Notes: generated by a model not told the origin, from the letters alone. 64,000 nucleotides of DNA from Rhizobium sp. ZPR4 (GCF_040215725.1 NZ_CP157968.1:992001-1056000); one strand, 5' to 3'; counted from the first letter of the stretch, positions 9,901 through 19,521 are shown. Numbers and translations are program-made.

Positions 9901-11052
9901 ATGGCTGATGAGGAGACGGTCATAATCGGTGCAGGCCCGGCGGGGTTGGCATGCGCCGCGGCACTCCGGTCAAGAGGCTGCCGCTCCTTAATCCTTGAAG
10001 CGACGAACAGCCTCGGCGCATCGTGGCGACAGCACTATGATCGTCTTCATCTCCATACTGATAAAAGTTACTCAGCGCTTCCGGGGAGACCGATGCCCGC
10101 CGGTTTTCCAAGATATCCGTCGCGACTGCAGGTCATCGAGTATCTCGAAAGCTATGCGCGGGCAAACAACCTTCGAATTCTCACCGACAAGGCCGTCGCT
10201 CGTGTAGCCAAAAAGACTGACTGGATTGTCGAGACCACAGAGGGCGATGTGTTCGAGGCGCGAGCTGTCGTAATCGCGACCGGTCTATCGAAGGCTCCTG
10301 TCAGACCACACTGGACCGGTCAGAACAATTTTCCAGGAAACATTATCCACTCTTCCGAATACCGGAACGCGTCTGCCCTCGGCGCAGGTCGAATCCTGAT
10401 AGTTGGCTTCGGAAACTCGGCGGGAGAGATTGCGCTGGAATGCGCCGAAGCGGGTCTTGATGTTGCCATGTCGGTCCGCGGCCCGGTCAATGTCGTTCCA
10501 AGGGAGATATTAGGCGTGCCAAGCGCGACGATCGCCATCCTTCAACAACGCTTTCCGTACAGAATGGTTGATGCAGTTAACGCGCCTTTTCTACATCTAC
10601 GCTACCACGATATCGAGAAACTGGGTCTCAAGCGCTCCCAGAAAGGCCCTGTGACCACGATGATAGAGCAAGGCCGGACTCCCTTGATCGATATTGGTAC
10701 CATTGCGAAGATCAGAGATGGTCGGATCAAGATGTTCCCCGGCATCGAAATGTCAGACGGTGCCAACGTGCTCTTCGCCAATGATCGATCGGCGGAATTC
10801 GATGCGATTGTGCTGGCGACAGGTTATAGGCCGTCTTTGGAGACACTTCTGCCGGATTTGGCAGACCGGCTTTCGAATGGCGGGAAGCCGGCCAGGGACG
10901 AGCTTCAACCGGGAAAGGACAATTTGTACTTCTGCGGCTTCAATCCTGCCACCACGGGCCTTCTTCGCCAGATTGGGATCGAGGCATTGCAGATCGCAAA
11001 GTCGATCGCAGCGACGGCCCGCGCGCAAATCGTTTCGTCTGGACGGAGCTGA
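9901..11052 (+). CDS. Flavin-containing monooxygenase (YUCCA-like)
   Basis: This 383-residue class B flavoprotein monooxygenase has the FAD motif VIIGAGPAGLACA (residues 7-19), the NADPH motif IVGFGNSAGEIA (about 167-178) and the late ATGYRP motif (about 306-311). Such enzymes insert oxygen into amines, ketones or keto acids; the closest overall pattern is that of the indole-3-pyruvate/YUCCA-type group, but substrate specificity is not predictable. The frame extends further upstream, yet ATG 9901 is preferred because GAGGA lies 8 bases upstream and the FAD motif then sits at the usual distance from the N-terminus. It appears monocistronic. Confidence 0.85.
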   Translation: MADEETVIIGAGPAGLACAAALRSRGCRSLILEATNSLGASWRQHYDRLHLHTDKSYSALPGRPMPAGFPRYPSRLQVIEYLESYARANNLRILTDKAVARVAKKTDWIVETTEGDVFEARAVVIATGLSKAPVRPHWTGQNNFPGNIIHSSEYRNASALGAGRILIVGFGNSAGEIALECAEAGLDVAMSVRGPVNVVPREILGVPSATIAILQQRFPYRMVDAVNAPFLHLRYHDIEKLGLKRSQKGPVTTMIEQGRTPLIDIGTIAKIRDGRIKMFPGIEMSDGANVLFANDRSAEFDAIVLATGYRPSLETLLPDLADRLSNGGKPARDELQPGKDNLYFCGFNPATTGLLRQIGIEALQIAKSIAATARAQIVSSGRS

Positions 11053-11280
11053 GCTGGCCCAAAACATATAGGTTGGCGCAGCTCCACGGTCTCGGTCGAG
11101 ACGGTCCAAAAGCTCAATTTAAATGCGCGGCGATGACGCCTTGATAGCTTCCCGAAGATGACGGCAGCGCCAGTCAGGATGTTAGCGAGCTTTTGTGCAA
11201 GCCCGGCGCTCGGGCTGGCGGGCTGGAACATTATTCCACTTTGGCAGTTGATCATGAGGGAAATCAAGGAGGATACGCAA

Positions 11281-11571
11281 ATGCGAAAGATAATTATTGC
11301 CTGCGCGGCCGCCATCACCATCGGTGCTGCTTTGCCTGCGGCTGCGGAAGAGATCATCGTCGACGGGCCTTCCTATGATCAAGGCTATCGTCACCATCGC
11401 CATCACCATCCGTATGTTGCGCTAAGCGATCGGGGCATCGCCGTCGGATCGGTTCGCGATCGTGACCGTTACGATCGCTATAATGATCGTGGCCGATGCA
11501 CGACAAGGAGCGTTACCCGCACGGATGAAAACGGCGATCAGGTCACCAAAACCATGAGGCGCTGTGAATAA
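11281..11571 (+). CDS. Small exported basic protein
   Basis: A 96-residue hypothetical protein with a clear Sec signal peptide (MRKIIIACAAAITIGAALPAAA, probably cleaved after the last Ala). The mature part is short, with a His-rich stretch (YRHHRHHHP), an Arg/Asp/Tyr-rich centre and two Cys. A near-perfect AAGGAGGA lies 9 bases before the ATG, which is the reason for choosing it over an earlier start. No enzyme motif is visible. The His cluster could bind metal in the periplasm; that is a guess. Proteins of this style are common in rhizobia. Confidence 0.75.
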   Translation: MRKIIIACAAAITIGAALPAAAEEIIVDGPSYDQGYRHHRHHHPYVALSDRGIAVGSVRDRDRYDRYNDRGRCTTRSVTRTDENGDQVTKTMRRCE

Positions 11572-11851
11572 CAGCGCCGATGCGGGTGCTTGCTCCCAAC
11601 CCTTTGAATCATCGGAGAGAATCGAGTGCGGGGTAACCAGCATGAACTTCCGCACTCGAACGGCGTAAACTGATCGCCCCCCTTTGAATAGCGCACCCGT
11701 CTTCAAACGCTGGATAAGACCCGAATTGGCCGGCACCGTGAAGCCGAGCCCTAGATCCAAGTCCGAGCCGGCCCGCCCGAACCTGCCTGCATCAGCGGAC
11801 GAATGATCCGAACCAGCGAACGCCTTGCGGATTTCTTCCAACAGCGGGATC

Positions 11852-12721
11852 TCAGGCCCCGGTCGCTATCGCGACCGCGAAGTCGCGATAGCTGTGCAGC
11901 GGGCGATCCAAAATCGTCGTCAGCCGCTCGACGTCGCCGCTCTCGGGGATCATGCCATCGCTGACGTAGTGTTCCGCCATCAGGCGCATCTCATAGGCCA
12001 TCCACTTGGGCATGAAGCCCGCCATGTTTTGCTCGAAACCGCTGGGATCGTCGCCGCCGTAGACAACCGGGCGACCGAGCAGATCCGACCAGATCTTCGC
12101 AACGTCCGGGCCGGTCAGCGTGTCGGGGCCGACCAAATTGATCGTCTCGATCGGCAGCTTGCTTGGAGCCTGATCGCGACGGATCAGCTCGATCGCGGCA
12201 ACCTCGGCGATATCGCGGGCGTCTACCATGGCAATACCCTTGCTGCCGATCGGCATCGGATAGACGCCGTGATTGAGAATCACATCCTTGATCATCAGCT
12301 CATTGTCGATGAAATAGGTTGGGCGCAGGATGGTAGCGCTGAAGCCCATCTGCACGAGCATGCGCTCGGCGCCGAACTTGACAGCGAAATGCGGCACGTT
12401 CACTGCCCGATCGGCTTCGAACACCGACAGATAGACGACCCGTTCCACGCCCACCTCGCGGGCGATGTTGAGCGTGATGATGGCCTGGGTGAATTCATCG
12501 CCGGTAACTGCGTTTAGCAGGAAGAGCGTGCTTACGCCATGGAAGGCGCGGCGCAGCGCATCGATGTCGAGCAGGTCGCCTTGAGCGACTTCGACACCGG
12601 CTGGCGCATTGGCCTTCGAGGGATCGCGAGTCAGCACGCGGACCTTTGCGCCGCGCTTGACGAGTTGATCGACGACGTGGTGGCCGACACGGCCGGTGGC
12701 GCCAGTAACGAGGATGGTCAT
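11852..12721 (-). CDS. NmrA-like NAD(P)-binding reductase
   Basis: A 289-residue atypical SDR with the nucleotide motif TGATGRVG (residues 6-13) and the NmrA/HSCARG pattern: no classical YxxxK pair, a DVTR-like loop replaced by LTRDPSKANAPAGVEV, and a long C-terminal substrate region. Members are quinone reductases, redox sensors or epimerase-like enzymes. It is divergent from a LysR gene at 12826, so it is probably that regulator's target. The last 15 codons contain a strong hairpin (11865-11892). Confidence 0.85.
   Translation of the reverse strand: MTILVTGATGRVGHHVVDQLVKRGAKVRVLTRDPSKANAPAGVEVAQGDLLDIDALRRAFHGVSTLFLLNAVTGDEFTQAIITLNIAREVGVERVVYLSVFEADRAVNVPHFAVKFGAERMLVQMGFSATILRPTYFIDNELMIKDVILNHGVYPMPIGSKGIAMVDARDIAEVAAIELIRRDQAPSKLPIETINLVGPDTLTGPDVAKIWSDLLGRPVVYGGDDPSGFEQNMAGFMPKWMAYEMRLMAEHYVSDGMIPESGDVERLTTILDRPLHSYRDFAVAIATGA
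11865..11892. repeat. Strong inverted repeat inside gene end
   Basis: GCTATCGCGAC and GTCGCGATAGC form a perfect 11-bp stem around a 6-base loop within the last codons of the NmrA-like gene. A competing stem GGTCGC-TATC-GCGACC overlaps it. No T-run follows on the minus strand, so it is not a standard intrinsic terminator, although it may stabilise the 3' end of the transcript. Confidence 0.6.
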
Positions 12722-12825
12722 TGTGGTTACTCCGGTTGGGGTTCAGTTGACAGCCATCAAGTTAATGATCCACATTGATCCCGATAGACGCTATATCTGG
12801 ACGCACCGTCTCACTGGTGGAACGC

Positions 12826-13716
12826 ATGGATCTGCTCGCTCTCGCCGATTTCAATCTGGTTGCCCGCCATGGCGGGTTCGGCAAGGCCGCTCGCGCTGCC
12901 GGCCGTCCGAAGGCAACCTTGTCGCGGCGGGTGGCCGAGCTGGAGGCAAGCCTCGAGCTGCGCCTGTTCGAGCGTGGTGCACGGGCGCTGAAGCTCACGG
13001 AGGAGGGGCGGACCCTCTTTGCGCGAACGGGGGCGCTGTTGACCGAGCTTGAGGAAACGACAAGGGCGATCGCATCGGGCGGACATAGCCCCCGCGGTCG
13101 ATTGCGGATCAGCGCACCGCTGCTGTTTTCGCAGACGGCGTTGGGAAGGCTAGCGGCTGGATTCGTGCTGAAATACCCCGAAGTTCAGCTCGAGATTACG
13201 ACGGAAGACCGGGCTGTCGACATGATTGAAGAAGCCTACGATCTGGTCATTCGCGTCAATCCGGAGCCGGATGAAAGTCTTGTCGGCCGCGTTTTCCTAC
13301 GCGATCGGCTGGTCGTCGTGGCAAGTCCCGACCTGCAGCGCCCCTCAGACGGCGAACCGGTACCAGCTGTGGTGCGTGGCACAATCAACCAGATTGAAAC
13401 GTGGGAGGTAACGACGCCTTTGGGCAAGTCGCGTCTCGCGGCAAAGCCGGTTTTGAGCCTCTCCTCATTCACCATGGTTCGCGATGCCGTTCGCGCCGGG
13501 GTCGGCGCGGCACATTTGCCCCTATCACTCGCCATCCCCGATCTGGCCGCTGACATGCTTGTCAGCTGGGGCGAGGTGGAGGGATTTGAGACCGCGCTTT
13601 GGGCACTTTATCCGACACGGAGGCTCCTTAGCGCCCGAGTGTCGACGTTCCTGGACTATCTGAAGGACGTATTTCCGAAAGGGGCGCCTGAGGAACTTGC
13701 CGCCTATGTGGGATGA
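12826..13716 (+). CDS. LysR-family transcriptional regulator
   Basis: A 296-residue LTTR. The N-terminal HTH (LALADFNLVARHGGFGKAAR, then PKATLSRRVAELE) is followed by an effector domain. The chosen ATG gives the normal short N-terminus and has GGTGGAA upstream; an earlier ATG at 12775 would add 17 unlikely residues. The 104-bp gap to the divergent NmrA-like reductase gene should hold its operator. The effector is unknown. Family members in this arrangement often respond to quinones or electrophiles, which is only suggestive here. Confidence 0.88.
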   Translation: MDLLALADFNLVARHGGFGKAARAAGRPKATLSRRVAELEASLELRLFERGARALKLTEEGRTLFARTGALLTELEETTRAIASGGHSPRGRLRISAPLLFSQTALGRLAAGFVLKYPEVQLEITTEDRAVDMIEEAYDLVIRVNPEPDESLVGRVFLRDRLVVVASPDLQRPSDGEPVPAVVRGTINQIETWEVTTPLGKSRLAAKPVLSLSSFTMVRDAVRAGVGAAHLPLSLAIPDLAADMLVSWGEVEGFETALWALYPTRRLLSARVSTFLDYLKDVFPKGAPEELAAYVG

Positions 13717-14279
13717 TGCCGCTTTGCCGAAGCGAAAGCGTGCACGGACCAATCAATCAGGCTCGCCTCGCCGTTGCCCAGGCGTGGATGCATCAGAAGT
13801 GGCAAAAGCTGCGTGAACGGTCTTCGGATGTTCACTGATCACATTCGAGCCTGTTAAGCCTGCGGCTGAGTGCCGGTAAATATTAGCCGCACACAGGCTT
13901 CCGCCCGCTCTTCAGCGGCTTAACTGAGACGAGATGGTCGGCCACCGGAACGAAGAACTCCGAGATATCGCAAGACAGCGCTTCAGCGATCTTCTCAAGG
14001 GTCGTGACCGTCGGGTTCTTATTGCCGCGCTCAAGATAGCCCACCTAGGCACGCCTAACATTGGCCTCAAGCGCTAGGTTATCCTGCGAGATTCCCCGCA
14101 TAACCCGTATTCGCCTCAGATTCAGTGCCATTCGCTGCCGTACATCCATGGCGGAAACACAACATTTGGCAGCTCATAAAGCCACGTATTATAAAACTGG
14201 GAAAGGTGACATTGAACGAACTGCTCAAGGAACAAAGGGCGCTGGCTCCTGATCGATCCAATCGTGGAGCCGGCGCCAA
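13717..14279. other. Intergenic stretch holding the XRE pseudogene
   Basis: Apart from the broken XRE gene at 13883-14149, nothing else is supported between the LysR gene and the RbsD/FucU gene. A 41-codon plus-strand frame starting at the ATG at 13716 shows no family features. Confidence 0.4.
13883..14149 (-). pseudogene. XRE-family HTH regulator with in-frame amber codon
   Basis: Reading the minus strand from ATG 14149 gives an 89-codon frame: MDVRQRMALNLRRIRVMRGISQDNLALEANVRRA, then TAG at 14045-14047, then VGYLERGNKNPTVTTLEKIA to a TAA at 13883. The two parts join without a gap into a typical XRE/Cro-CI helix-turn-helix, and the stop sits where the family commonly has Tyr, so a single TAC/TAT to TAG change explains it. 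The product would be truncated in the middle of the recognition helix and inactive unless suppressed. The protein would otherwise be a complete small DNA-binding regulator of the type used by phages, plasmids and restriction systems. Confidence 0.85.
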
Positions 14280-14720
14280 TCAGATCACGCCCTTCTTAAG
14301 GATGAAGTTCCCATAGGGGCGCGATTCCGCCGTCTGGATAACTGCAAACGCTCGCATCGCGATGGGATAATAGGCGAACCTTTCGACAGGCTGGCTCACT
14401 ATCAAACGCCCTTCTGCCTGACTGCACTCGGCGATAACGTCTCTGTGCACTTCCAGCAACTCACCTGGTGCATCGCTGGCCTCCATATGCATGAGTGGCG
14501 CTTCAACGAACGTATCCAAAGGCATCATCTGAAGTATCCCGCGAACCGCAGTCGGCGCATCGATACCTTCCAAGATGACGAGCTTTCCGCTGGTGGTCTG
14601 AGCCGACACGCGAAAGCCCGAGAAATTTCGATCTACGATCGCCAGTTCGTCGCCATGACCCATGGAGGCCATGATCCATAATATGTCGGCCGTAATGAAC
14701 GGCGGAACACCCTTCAGCAT
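14280..14720 (-). CDS. RbsD/FucU-family sugar mutarotase
   Basis: This 146-residue protein matches the RbsD/FucU fold: MASMGHGDELAIVDRNF carries the family's catalytic His and Asp, and YYPIAMRAFAVIQTAESRPYGNFILKKGVI is the typical C-terminus with the conserved Tyr. These decameric enzymes interconvert anomers of ribose, fucose or related sugars. The length suits FucU better than RbsD. The start ATG at 14720 has GGGAGGGAA upstream; a further upstream start is less likely. It is divergent from a LacI regulator and a ribose-type ABC transporter, so it probably prepares the imported sugar for a dehydrogenase or kinase encoded elsewhere. Confidence 0.88.
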   Translation of the reverse strand: MLKGVPPFITADILWIMASMGHGDELAIVDRNFSGFRVSAQTTSGKLVILEGIDAPTAVRGILQMMPLDTFVEAPLMHMEASDAPGELLEVHRDVIAECSQAEGRLIVSQPVERFAYYPIAMRAFAVIQTAESRPYGNFILKKGVI

Positions 14721-14782
14721 GACAATTCCCTCCCAGGAGATCATCTCCACTAAGAACGATAATCAGAAAAAAACGATTGCGC

Positions 14783-14805
14783 AAACGTTTCGATGACGCT
14801 AGCGT
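14783..14805. promoter_or_regulatory. Candidate LacI-type operator pair
   Basis: Between the divergent mutarotase and LacI genes lie an AAACGTTT palindrome (14783-14790) with the central CG typical of LacI/PurR-family operators, and an exact 10-bp palindrome ACGCTAGCGT (14796-14805). They are the only clear dyads in the 193-bp gap. The LacI protein encoded at 14914 is the likely ligand; which dyad it binds is not known. Confidence 0.5.
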
Positions 14806-14913
14806 TGCCACGTTAGCGGATCCTGGGAGGCCTCTTGGAGGTTGGAATTCCGCTTGGGAGGATACTTTGAAAAGCCTGTTTGTTGCGCTGCCGGTGAGAG
14901 CCGGAGTGCGCTC

Positions 14914-15912
14914 ATGACGACTATTTCCGCAGTGGCAAAGGCGGCTGGGGTTTCGGTCTCCACGGTTTCGCATGTTCTCAACAAGACGCGCTATGTCTCG
15001 CCCGAGAAGGTGAAGCTCGTGATGGATACTGTGGAGGCGATCGGATACATCCCCAATGCCCTCGCTCGCTCGCTCAAGCTTTCCTCCACGGGCACCATCG
15101 GCCTCGCGATATCGGCGATTTCGAACCCTTACTTCAGTGACATTATCTGCGCGATTGAAGCCGAATGTTCCAAGCGAGGCTTGATCGTGTTCCTGTGTGA
15201 CACGCAGGATGACCCGGATCGCGAGCTGGAGCTGGTCCAGCACCTACATCAGCGCCGCGTCGACGGCATTATTCTTGCTCCTTCGGGCGATGCTAAGAAA
15301 TCGCTGGATTACCTGATCGAATCCGACCTTCCCTGTGTGCTCGTTGACAGGCTGTCCGATAGCCGTTTCGACCAGGTCGGGACCGATAATGTCGCTGCCA
15401 TTCGCACGCTCGTCGATCATCTCGTGACGCTCCATCATAAACGAGTTGGGATCATTCTTGGGCAGCCCGGTTTTGCGACGACCGTGGAGCGAATGAATGC
15501 CTTCCGGGCTGCAATGACGGAAAATGGAATAGAGGTGCCGGACGACTTGATTAGCGACAGCAATAACAACACCGCTGACGCCACTGCTTCGACGCACCGT
15601 CTGCTCGATTTGAAGGAACCGCCAACCGCCATTCTCGCATCGAACAATCTCACGATGATCGGAGCTGTGAGGGCTATCCGGGAACGGGGACTTCGCGTCC
15701 CCGCGGATATTTCCGTGCTCGGGATCGATGATTTCGAATGGGCAGATTATTTCGAACCGCGCCTGACGCTGATGGCCCAGCCTTGCGATGAGATCGGTCG
15801 GAAGGCCGCGGACTTGCTGATCGAGCGGATAGGCAACAAGCGTCGCCCCTGCCAAACCGTTCGACTGTCGCCGGTTTTGCGACTGCGTGAATCGTGTGGA
15901 GAGGCAGCATGA
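14914..15912 (+). CDS. LacI-family transcriptional regulator
   Basis: A 332-residue regulator with the N-terminal LacI helix-turn-helix ([18 protein letters not shown]) and hinge ([11 protein letters not shown]), followed by a type I periplasmic-binding-fold sensor domain. ATG 14914 gives [12 protein letters not shown], the normal family N-terminus; an upstream frame extension lacks homology. Its stop overlaps the start of the ATPase gene, so regulator and transporter are co-transcribed. It should repress the transporter, and probably the divergent mutarotase, until a sugar binds. Confidence 0.92.
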   Translation: MTTISAVAKAAGVSVSTVSHVLNKTRYVSPEKVKLVMDTVEAIGYIPNALARSLKLSSTGTIGLAISAISNPYFSDIICAIEAECSKRGLIVFLCDTQDDPDRELELVQHLHQRRVDGIILAPSGDAKKSLDYLIESDLPCVLVDRLSDSRFDQVGTDNVAAIRTLVDHLVTLHHKRVGIILGQPGFATTVERMNAFRAAMTENGIEVPDDLISDSNNNTADATASTHRLLDLKEPPTAILASNNLTMIGAVRAIRERGLRVPADISVLGIDDFEWADYFEPRLTLMAQPCDEIGRKAADLLIERIGNKRRPCQTVRLSPVLRLRESCGEAA

Positions 15913-17426
15913 GCGAGGTTGTTCTTTCAGCAAAAGGTGTCGTCAAGCGCTTCGGCGGGGTTCAGGCGCTGCGCGGGGTGGATTTCGAACTGAAGGTTGG
16001 CGAAATCCACGCACTGCTTGGTGAAAACGGTGCCGGAAAATCTACGTTGATGAACCTGTTGTCCGGTGTGCATACGCCGGACGAGGGAGAGATCTTCATC
16101 GACGGTAAACCCGCTCGATTTCACGGCCCGCGCGATGCGCAAGCAGCGGGTATCGCAACGATCTTCCAGGAGCTGGACCTTGTTCCGAGCCTGAGCGTGG
16201 CTGCCAATCTCTTTCTCGGGCACGAGCTTGTTCATCCGCACGGCATGCTCGACGGCAAGGCAATGCTGCACGAGGCGCGCAAAAGGCTGGAGGCGATCGA
16301 TCGATCTATCGATCCGAGCCAGCTCGTGAGTGAGCTTTCCATCGGCCAGCGTCAGGTCGTCGCCATCGTCAAGGCGCTTTCCTACGCATCGAAAGCCCTC
16401 ATTATGGATGAGCCGACGGCGGCCTTGACCGTCGGCGAAGTGGATCGGCTGTTCGACATCATGCGTAGCCTGGCGTCCTCTGGCGTTGGCATCGTCTATA
16501 TCTCGCACCGTCTTGAGGAGGTTCCTCAGATCGCTCACCGGGTAACGGTCATGCGCGACGGCAAGGTGGCTGGTGTCACCGAACCGGACGCGCCGCAGGC
16601 CGAGCTGGTGCAGCTTCTCGTCGGACGTCCCTTGAACGAGCTTTATCCGCGCCGCGCAGATGGTGTTGGTGACGTGCTCTTGCGGATGCGGCAGGCTTCC
16701 TTCCATCCACATCGCGCGTCTCCCGGTTGGCAGGCGCCAGTCAAAGTCGATCTGGATGTTCGGCGTGGCGAAATCGTCGGGCTCGCTGGCGTTATGGGGG
16801 CGGGTCGAACCGAGCTTTTGAGCGCTCTCTATGGAGCAGGCGTGCCGGGCCATTGGCAGGGCGAGATTGCGATTGAGGGCAGGCCGGCCAGGCTCAAATC
16901 GATCGCGGCTGCGCGTAGGGCAGGGTTGGCATTCGTAACCGACGACCGGCGTGGGGCCGGCCTCATGCTGCGCATGTCGGTAGGTCTCAATCTGGTCATG
17001 TCGATCATCCGCCGGATATCACCAAATGGCTTGCTGTCTGCGCGACGCCAAGAGGATGCGATCAAGAGTTCTTTCGGCCAATTCGACATCCGTCCGAAGA
17101 ATCCCGGTATCGCGGTCGGCGCTCTCTCAGGGGGCAATCAACAGAAGGTCGTTCTCGCAAAGGAAGTGCAGGGCAATCCGCGTCTATTGCTTCTCGACGA
17201 GCCGACGCGCGGCGTTGACGTCGGTGCAAAGGGAGAAATCTACACCCGCTTGCGCAAGCTTGCTTCCGAGGGATTGGGGATTCTTGTCGCTTCGAGCGAA
17301 ATGCCCGAGCTGATCGGCCTGTGCGATCGAATAGTGGTTCTGCGCAACGGCTGCAGCGTTGCTGAGTTTTCTGACGGCGTCAGCGAACATGAAGTCCTGG
17401 CGGCTGCCAACGGGAGGGAGGCCTGA
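15909..17426 (+). CDS. Sugar ABC transporter ATP-binding protein (RbsA-like)
   Basis: This 505-residue protein contains two ABC domains, as in RbsA/MglA/XylG. Domain 1 has Walker A GENGAGKST (38-46), signature LSIGQRQ and Walker B ALIMDEPTAAL. Domain 2 has the usual degenerate Walker A (GVMGAGRTE), signature LSGGNQQK and Walker B LLLDEPTRGVDVG. It energises import of a monosaccharide from the cytoplasmic face of the inner membrane. Its ATG overlaps the LacI stop by 4 bases, and its stop shares one base with the permease start. Confidence 0.95.
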   Translation: MSEVVLSAKGVVKRFGGVQALRGVDFELKVGEIHALLGENGAGKSTLMNLLSGVHTPDEGEIFIDGKPARFHGPRDAQAAGIATIFQELDLVPSLSVAANLFLGHELVHPHGMLDGKAMLHEARKRLEAIDRSIDPSQLVSELSIGQRQVVAIVKALSYASKALIMDEPTAALTVGEVDRLFDIMRSLASSGVGIVYISHRLEEVPQIAHRVTVMRDGKVAGVTEPDAPQAELVQLLVGRPLNELYPRRADGVGDVLLRMRQASFHPHRASPGWQAPVKVDLDVRRGEIVGLAGVMGAGRTELLSALYGAGVPGHWQGEIAIEGRPARLKSIAAARRAGLAFVTDDRRGAGLMLRMSVGLNLVMSIIRRISPNGLLSARRQEDAIKSSFGQFDIRPKNPGIAVGALSGGNQQKVVLAKEVQGNPRLLLLDEPTRGVDVGAKGEIYTRLRKLASEGLGILVASSEMPELIGLCDRIVVLRNGCSVAEFSDGVSEHEVLAAANGREA

Positions 17427-18469
17427 TGTCCGAACAGCAAATCACGTCCAGTCCAGCGATTCAGCCCGCCAAGCGCATTGATCCGCTCGCGGTGATGGTC
17501 CGCTTCCAAAGCTTGATCGGCCTTATCCTTGTCTTCGCGGGCGGCATCATTTTCTCGCCGCGCCGACATGGTGTCATCCTGTTTCTTCAACCCGACAACA
17601 TCGCCAATATCGTCCGCGCAGTGTCCGAAACTGGCATCATCGCGATCGGAATGACGTTCGTGATCATCACCGCCGGGATTGACCTCTCGGTCGGAGCGAC
17701 ACTTGGTCTTGCGAGCGTCGTGACAGCAACGTTGATGGTCTCAGGCGGTTTCGGGCTAATTACAACGGTGCTCGCAGTGCTGCTGATGGGTACGTGTTTC
17801 GGGTTGGTCCAGGGAGCGATTTCAAGCAAGTTTCGGCTTGAGGCATTTATCGTGACCCTTGCCGGTTTACAGGCGGCTCGCGGGCTTGCACTCGTCGTAT
17901 CGGGCAATCAATATATCAATATCTCCTATGGCGATGGTCCTGGTCTCGCGCCACCCATCTTTGCCATTCTGGGTGGTCGACTATTCGGCAATGTCGTTCC
18001 GGTGGCCACGATCGTCTTTCTGATCTTTGCCTGTGTCGCCACGCTTGTGCTGAACACAACCAGGTTCGGCCGTTACGTCTATGCCGTCGGCGGAAACGAG
18101 CGCGCTGCTCGCATCTCAGGCGTTCCGGTCTCGGCAATCAAGATCGCCGTTTACGCCATTACAGGCTTTGCATCCGCGCTGGCTGGCATCGTTCATGCCG
18201 GGCAGTTCAATTTCGGAAGTGCCAATGATGGGACCGGATACGAACTGACGGCCATCGCGGCTGTCGTCATTGGAGGCACTAGCCTCTTCGGCGGCTCCGG
18301 ATCGATGGTCGGAACAATCGCCGGTACGATCATGCTGGGTGCTTTGGCCAATATTCTTCAGCTCAACAACATTACGCCAGCCATGCAGTTGCTTGCCACA
18401 GCGGCAATCATCGTTCTGGCGGCAGTCCTTCAATCCCTTGTTCGCCGCCGCGAAGGATTGGGAAGGTAG
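17426..18469 (+). CDS. Sugar ABC transporter permease (RbsC-like)
   Basis: A 347-residue membrane permease of the BPD_transp_2 family with about eight to ten hydrophobic helices, the conserved TAGIDLSVGATLGLAS motif, the cytoplasmic loop GGNERAARISGVPV that contacts the ATPase, and the late GGTSLFGGSGS motif. It would form the homodimeric channel for the sugar bound by the protein encoded next. Start and stop of the two neighbouring genes are shared (ATGA-type overlap), indicating translational coupling. Confidence 0.95.
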   Translation: MSEQQITSSPAIQPAKRIDPLAVMVRFQSLIGLILVFAGGIIFSPRRHGVILFLQPDNIANIVRAVSETGIIAIGMTFVIITAGIDLSVGATLGLASVVTATLMVSGGFGLITTVLAVLLMGTCFGLVQGAISSKFRLEAFIVTLAGLQAARGLALVVSGNQYINISYGDGPGLAPPIFAILGGRLFGNVVPVATIVFLIFACVATLVLNTTRFGRYVYAVGGNERAARISGVPVSAIKIAVYAITGFASALAGIVHAGQFNFGSANDGTGYELTAIAAVVIGGTSLFGGSGSMVGTIAGTIMLGALANILQLNNITPAMQLLATAAIIVLAAVLQSLVRRREGLGR

Positions 18470-18522
18470 TCTGGTGGCATCTCCCGGAGGGTGGAGCCGG
18501 GATTAACGTGGAGGAGAAAATA

Positions 18523-19512
18523 ATGACACGGAATGCACTTCGATTATCAAATGCCTGGCGCATCGGCCTGCTGGCGAGCTCATGTCTGGCTATTGTCAAC
18601 GTGGCTCAGGCTGCTGATCCGCTCGTGAAAGCCTGTGCCAAGAATGGCGAATTCGTGATCGGCTTTTCGCAGGCAAACAATGCGGAACCCTACCGCCAGC
18701 ATGTCAACGATGAACTGCAGGCAGCCGCCAAGGCCGTCCCGCAGTTCACGCTGCAGATTGCCGACGGTGCCGGCAACGTCAACACGCAGACATCGCAGGT
18801 CGACAATTTCATCACCCAAAAGGTCGACCTTCTGTTGATCTCGCCCTTCGAGGCTGCGCCGCTCACGCCAGCCGTCAAGCGGGCGATGGACGCGGGTATC
18901 CCGGTCGTCGAACTTGATAGGAAGACGAACGGCGAAGCTGGCAAGGACTACACATCTTTCATCGGTGGAGACAACTACAAGATCGCATTGGCCGCGGGTC
19001 AATATACGAGCAAGACGCTTCTGCCGGATGGCGGCGAGGCTGCGGTGCTGGAGGGCCTCCCGAGTTCAACGCCCGCCGTCGAAAGGCTCAATGGCTTCAA
19101 AGATGGCGTGAAGGCCAATTCCAAGATCCAGATCGTGGCGGAACAGGCGGCTGACTGGTTGCCGGATAAAGCGCAGACGGCGTTCGCTGCGATGCTGCAG
19201 GCCCATCCTGATATCAAGATGGTCTATGCCAGCAACGATATGATGGCGGCGGGTGCGCTGCTTGCCGCAAAGGGTGCCGGAAAGAGCGTGAAGATCATCG
19301 GTACCGATGGCCTGCCGGGTCCGGCAGGCGGAATCGAAGCGGTCGCGAAGGGCGACTGGTCTGCGACCTTCACATATCCGACAGGCGCGAAAGAGGCGAT
19401 CGACATGGCAAAGTCGATATTGCTGGATTGTGCGTCGTCGGTGCCTGCAACGGTGACGGTCGACACAACCGCGATTACGCCCGACAATGCGAAGCAGATG
19501 ATGGGCAAGTAG
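18523..19512 (+). CDS. Sugar ABC transporter substrate-binding protein (RbsB-like)
   Basis: A 329-residue periplasmic binding protein with a signal peptide ending at about VAQA-AD (residue 27). The mature part has the type I fold typical of ribose/galactose binders, including the VELDRKTNGEAGKDYTSFIGGDN hinge region and ASNDMMAAGALLAAK. GGAGGAGAA precedes ATG 18523. It completes a LacI-ATPase-permease-SBP set; the ligand is probably a pyranose or furanose monosaccharide, since an RbsD/FucU mutarotase is divergent. No sugar kinase or dehydrogenase lies nearby. Confidence 0.94.
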   Translation: MTRNALRLSNAWRIGLLASSCLAIVNVAQAADPLVKACAKNGEFVIGFSQANNAEPYRQHVNDELQAAAKAVPQFTLQIADGAGNVNTQTSQVDNFITQKVDLLLISPFEAAPLTPAVKRAMDAGIPVVELDRKTNGEAGKDYTSFIGGDNYKIALAAGQYTSKTLLPDGGEAAVLEGLPSSTPAVERLNGFKDGVKANSKIQIVAEQAADWLPDKAQTAFAAMLQAHPDIKMVYASNDMMAAGALLAAKGAGKSVKIIGTDGLPGPAGGIEAVAKGDWSATFTYPTGAKEAIDMAKSILLDCASSVPATVTVDTTAITPDNAKQMMGK

Positions 19513-19521
19513 GACTCGACA

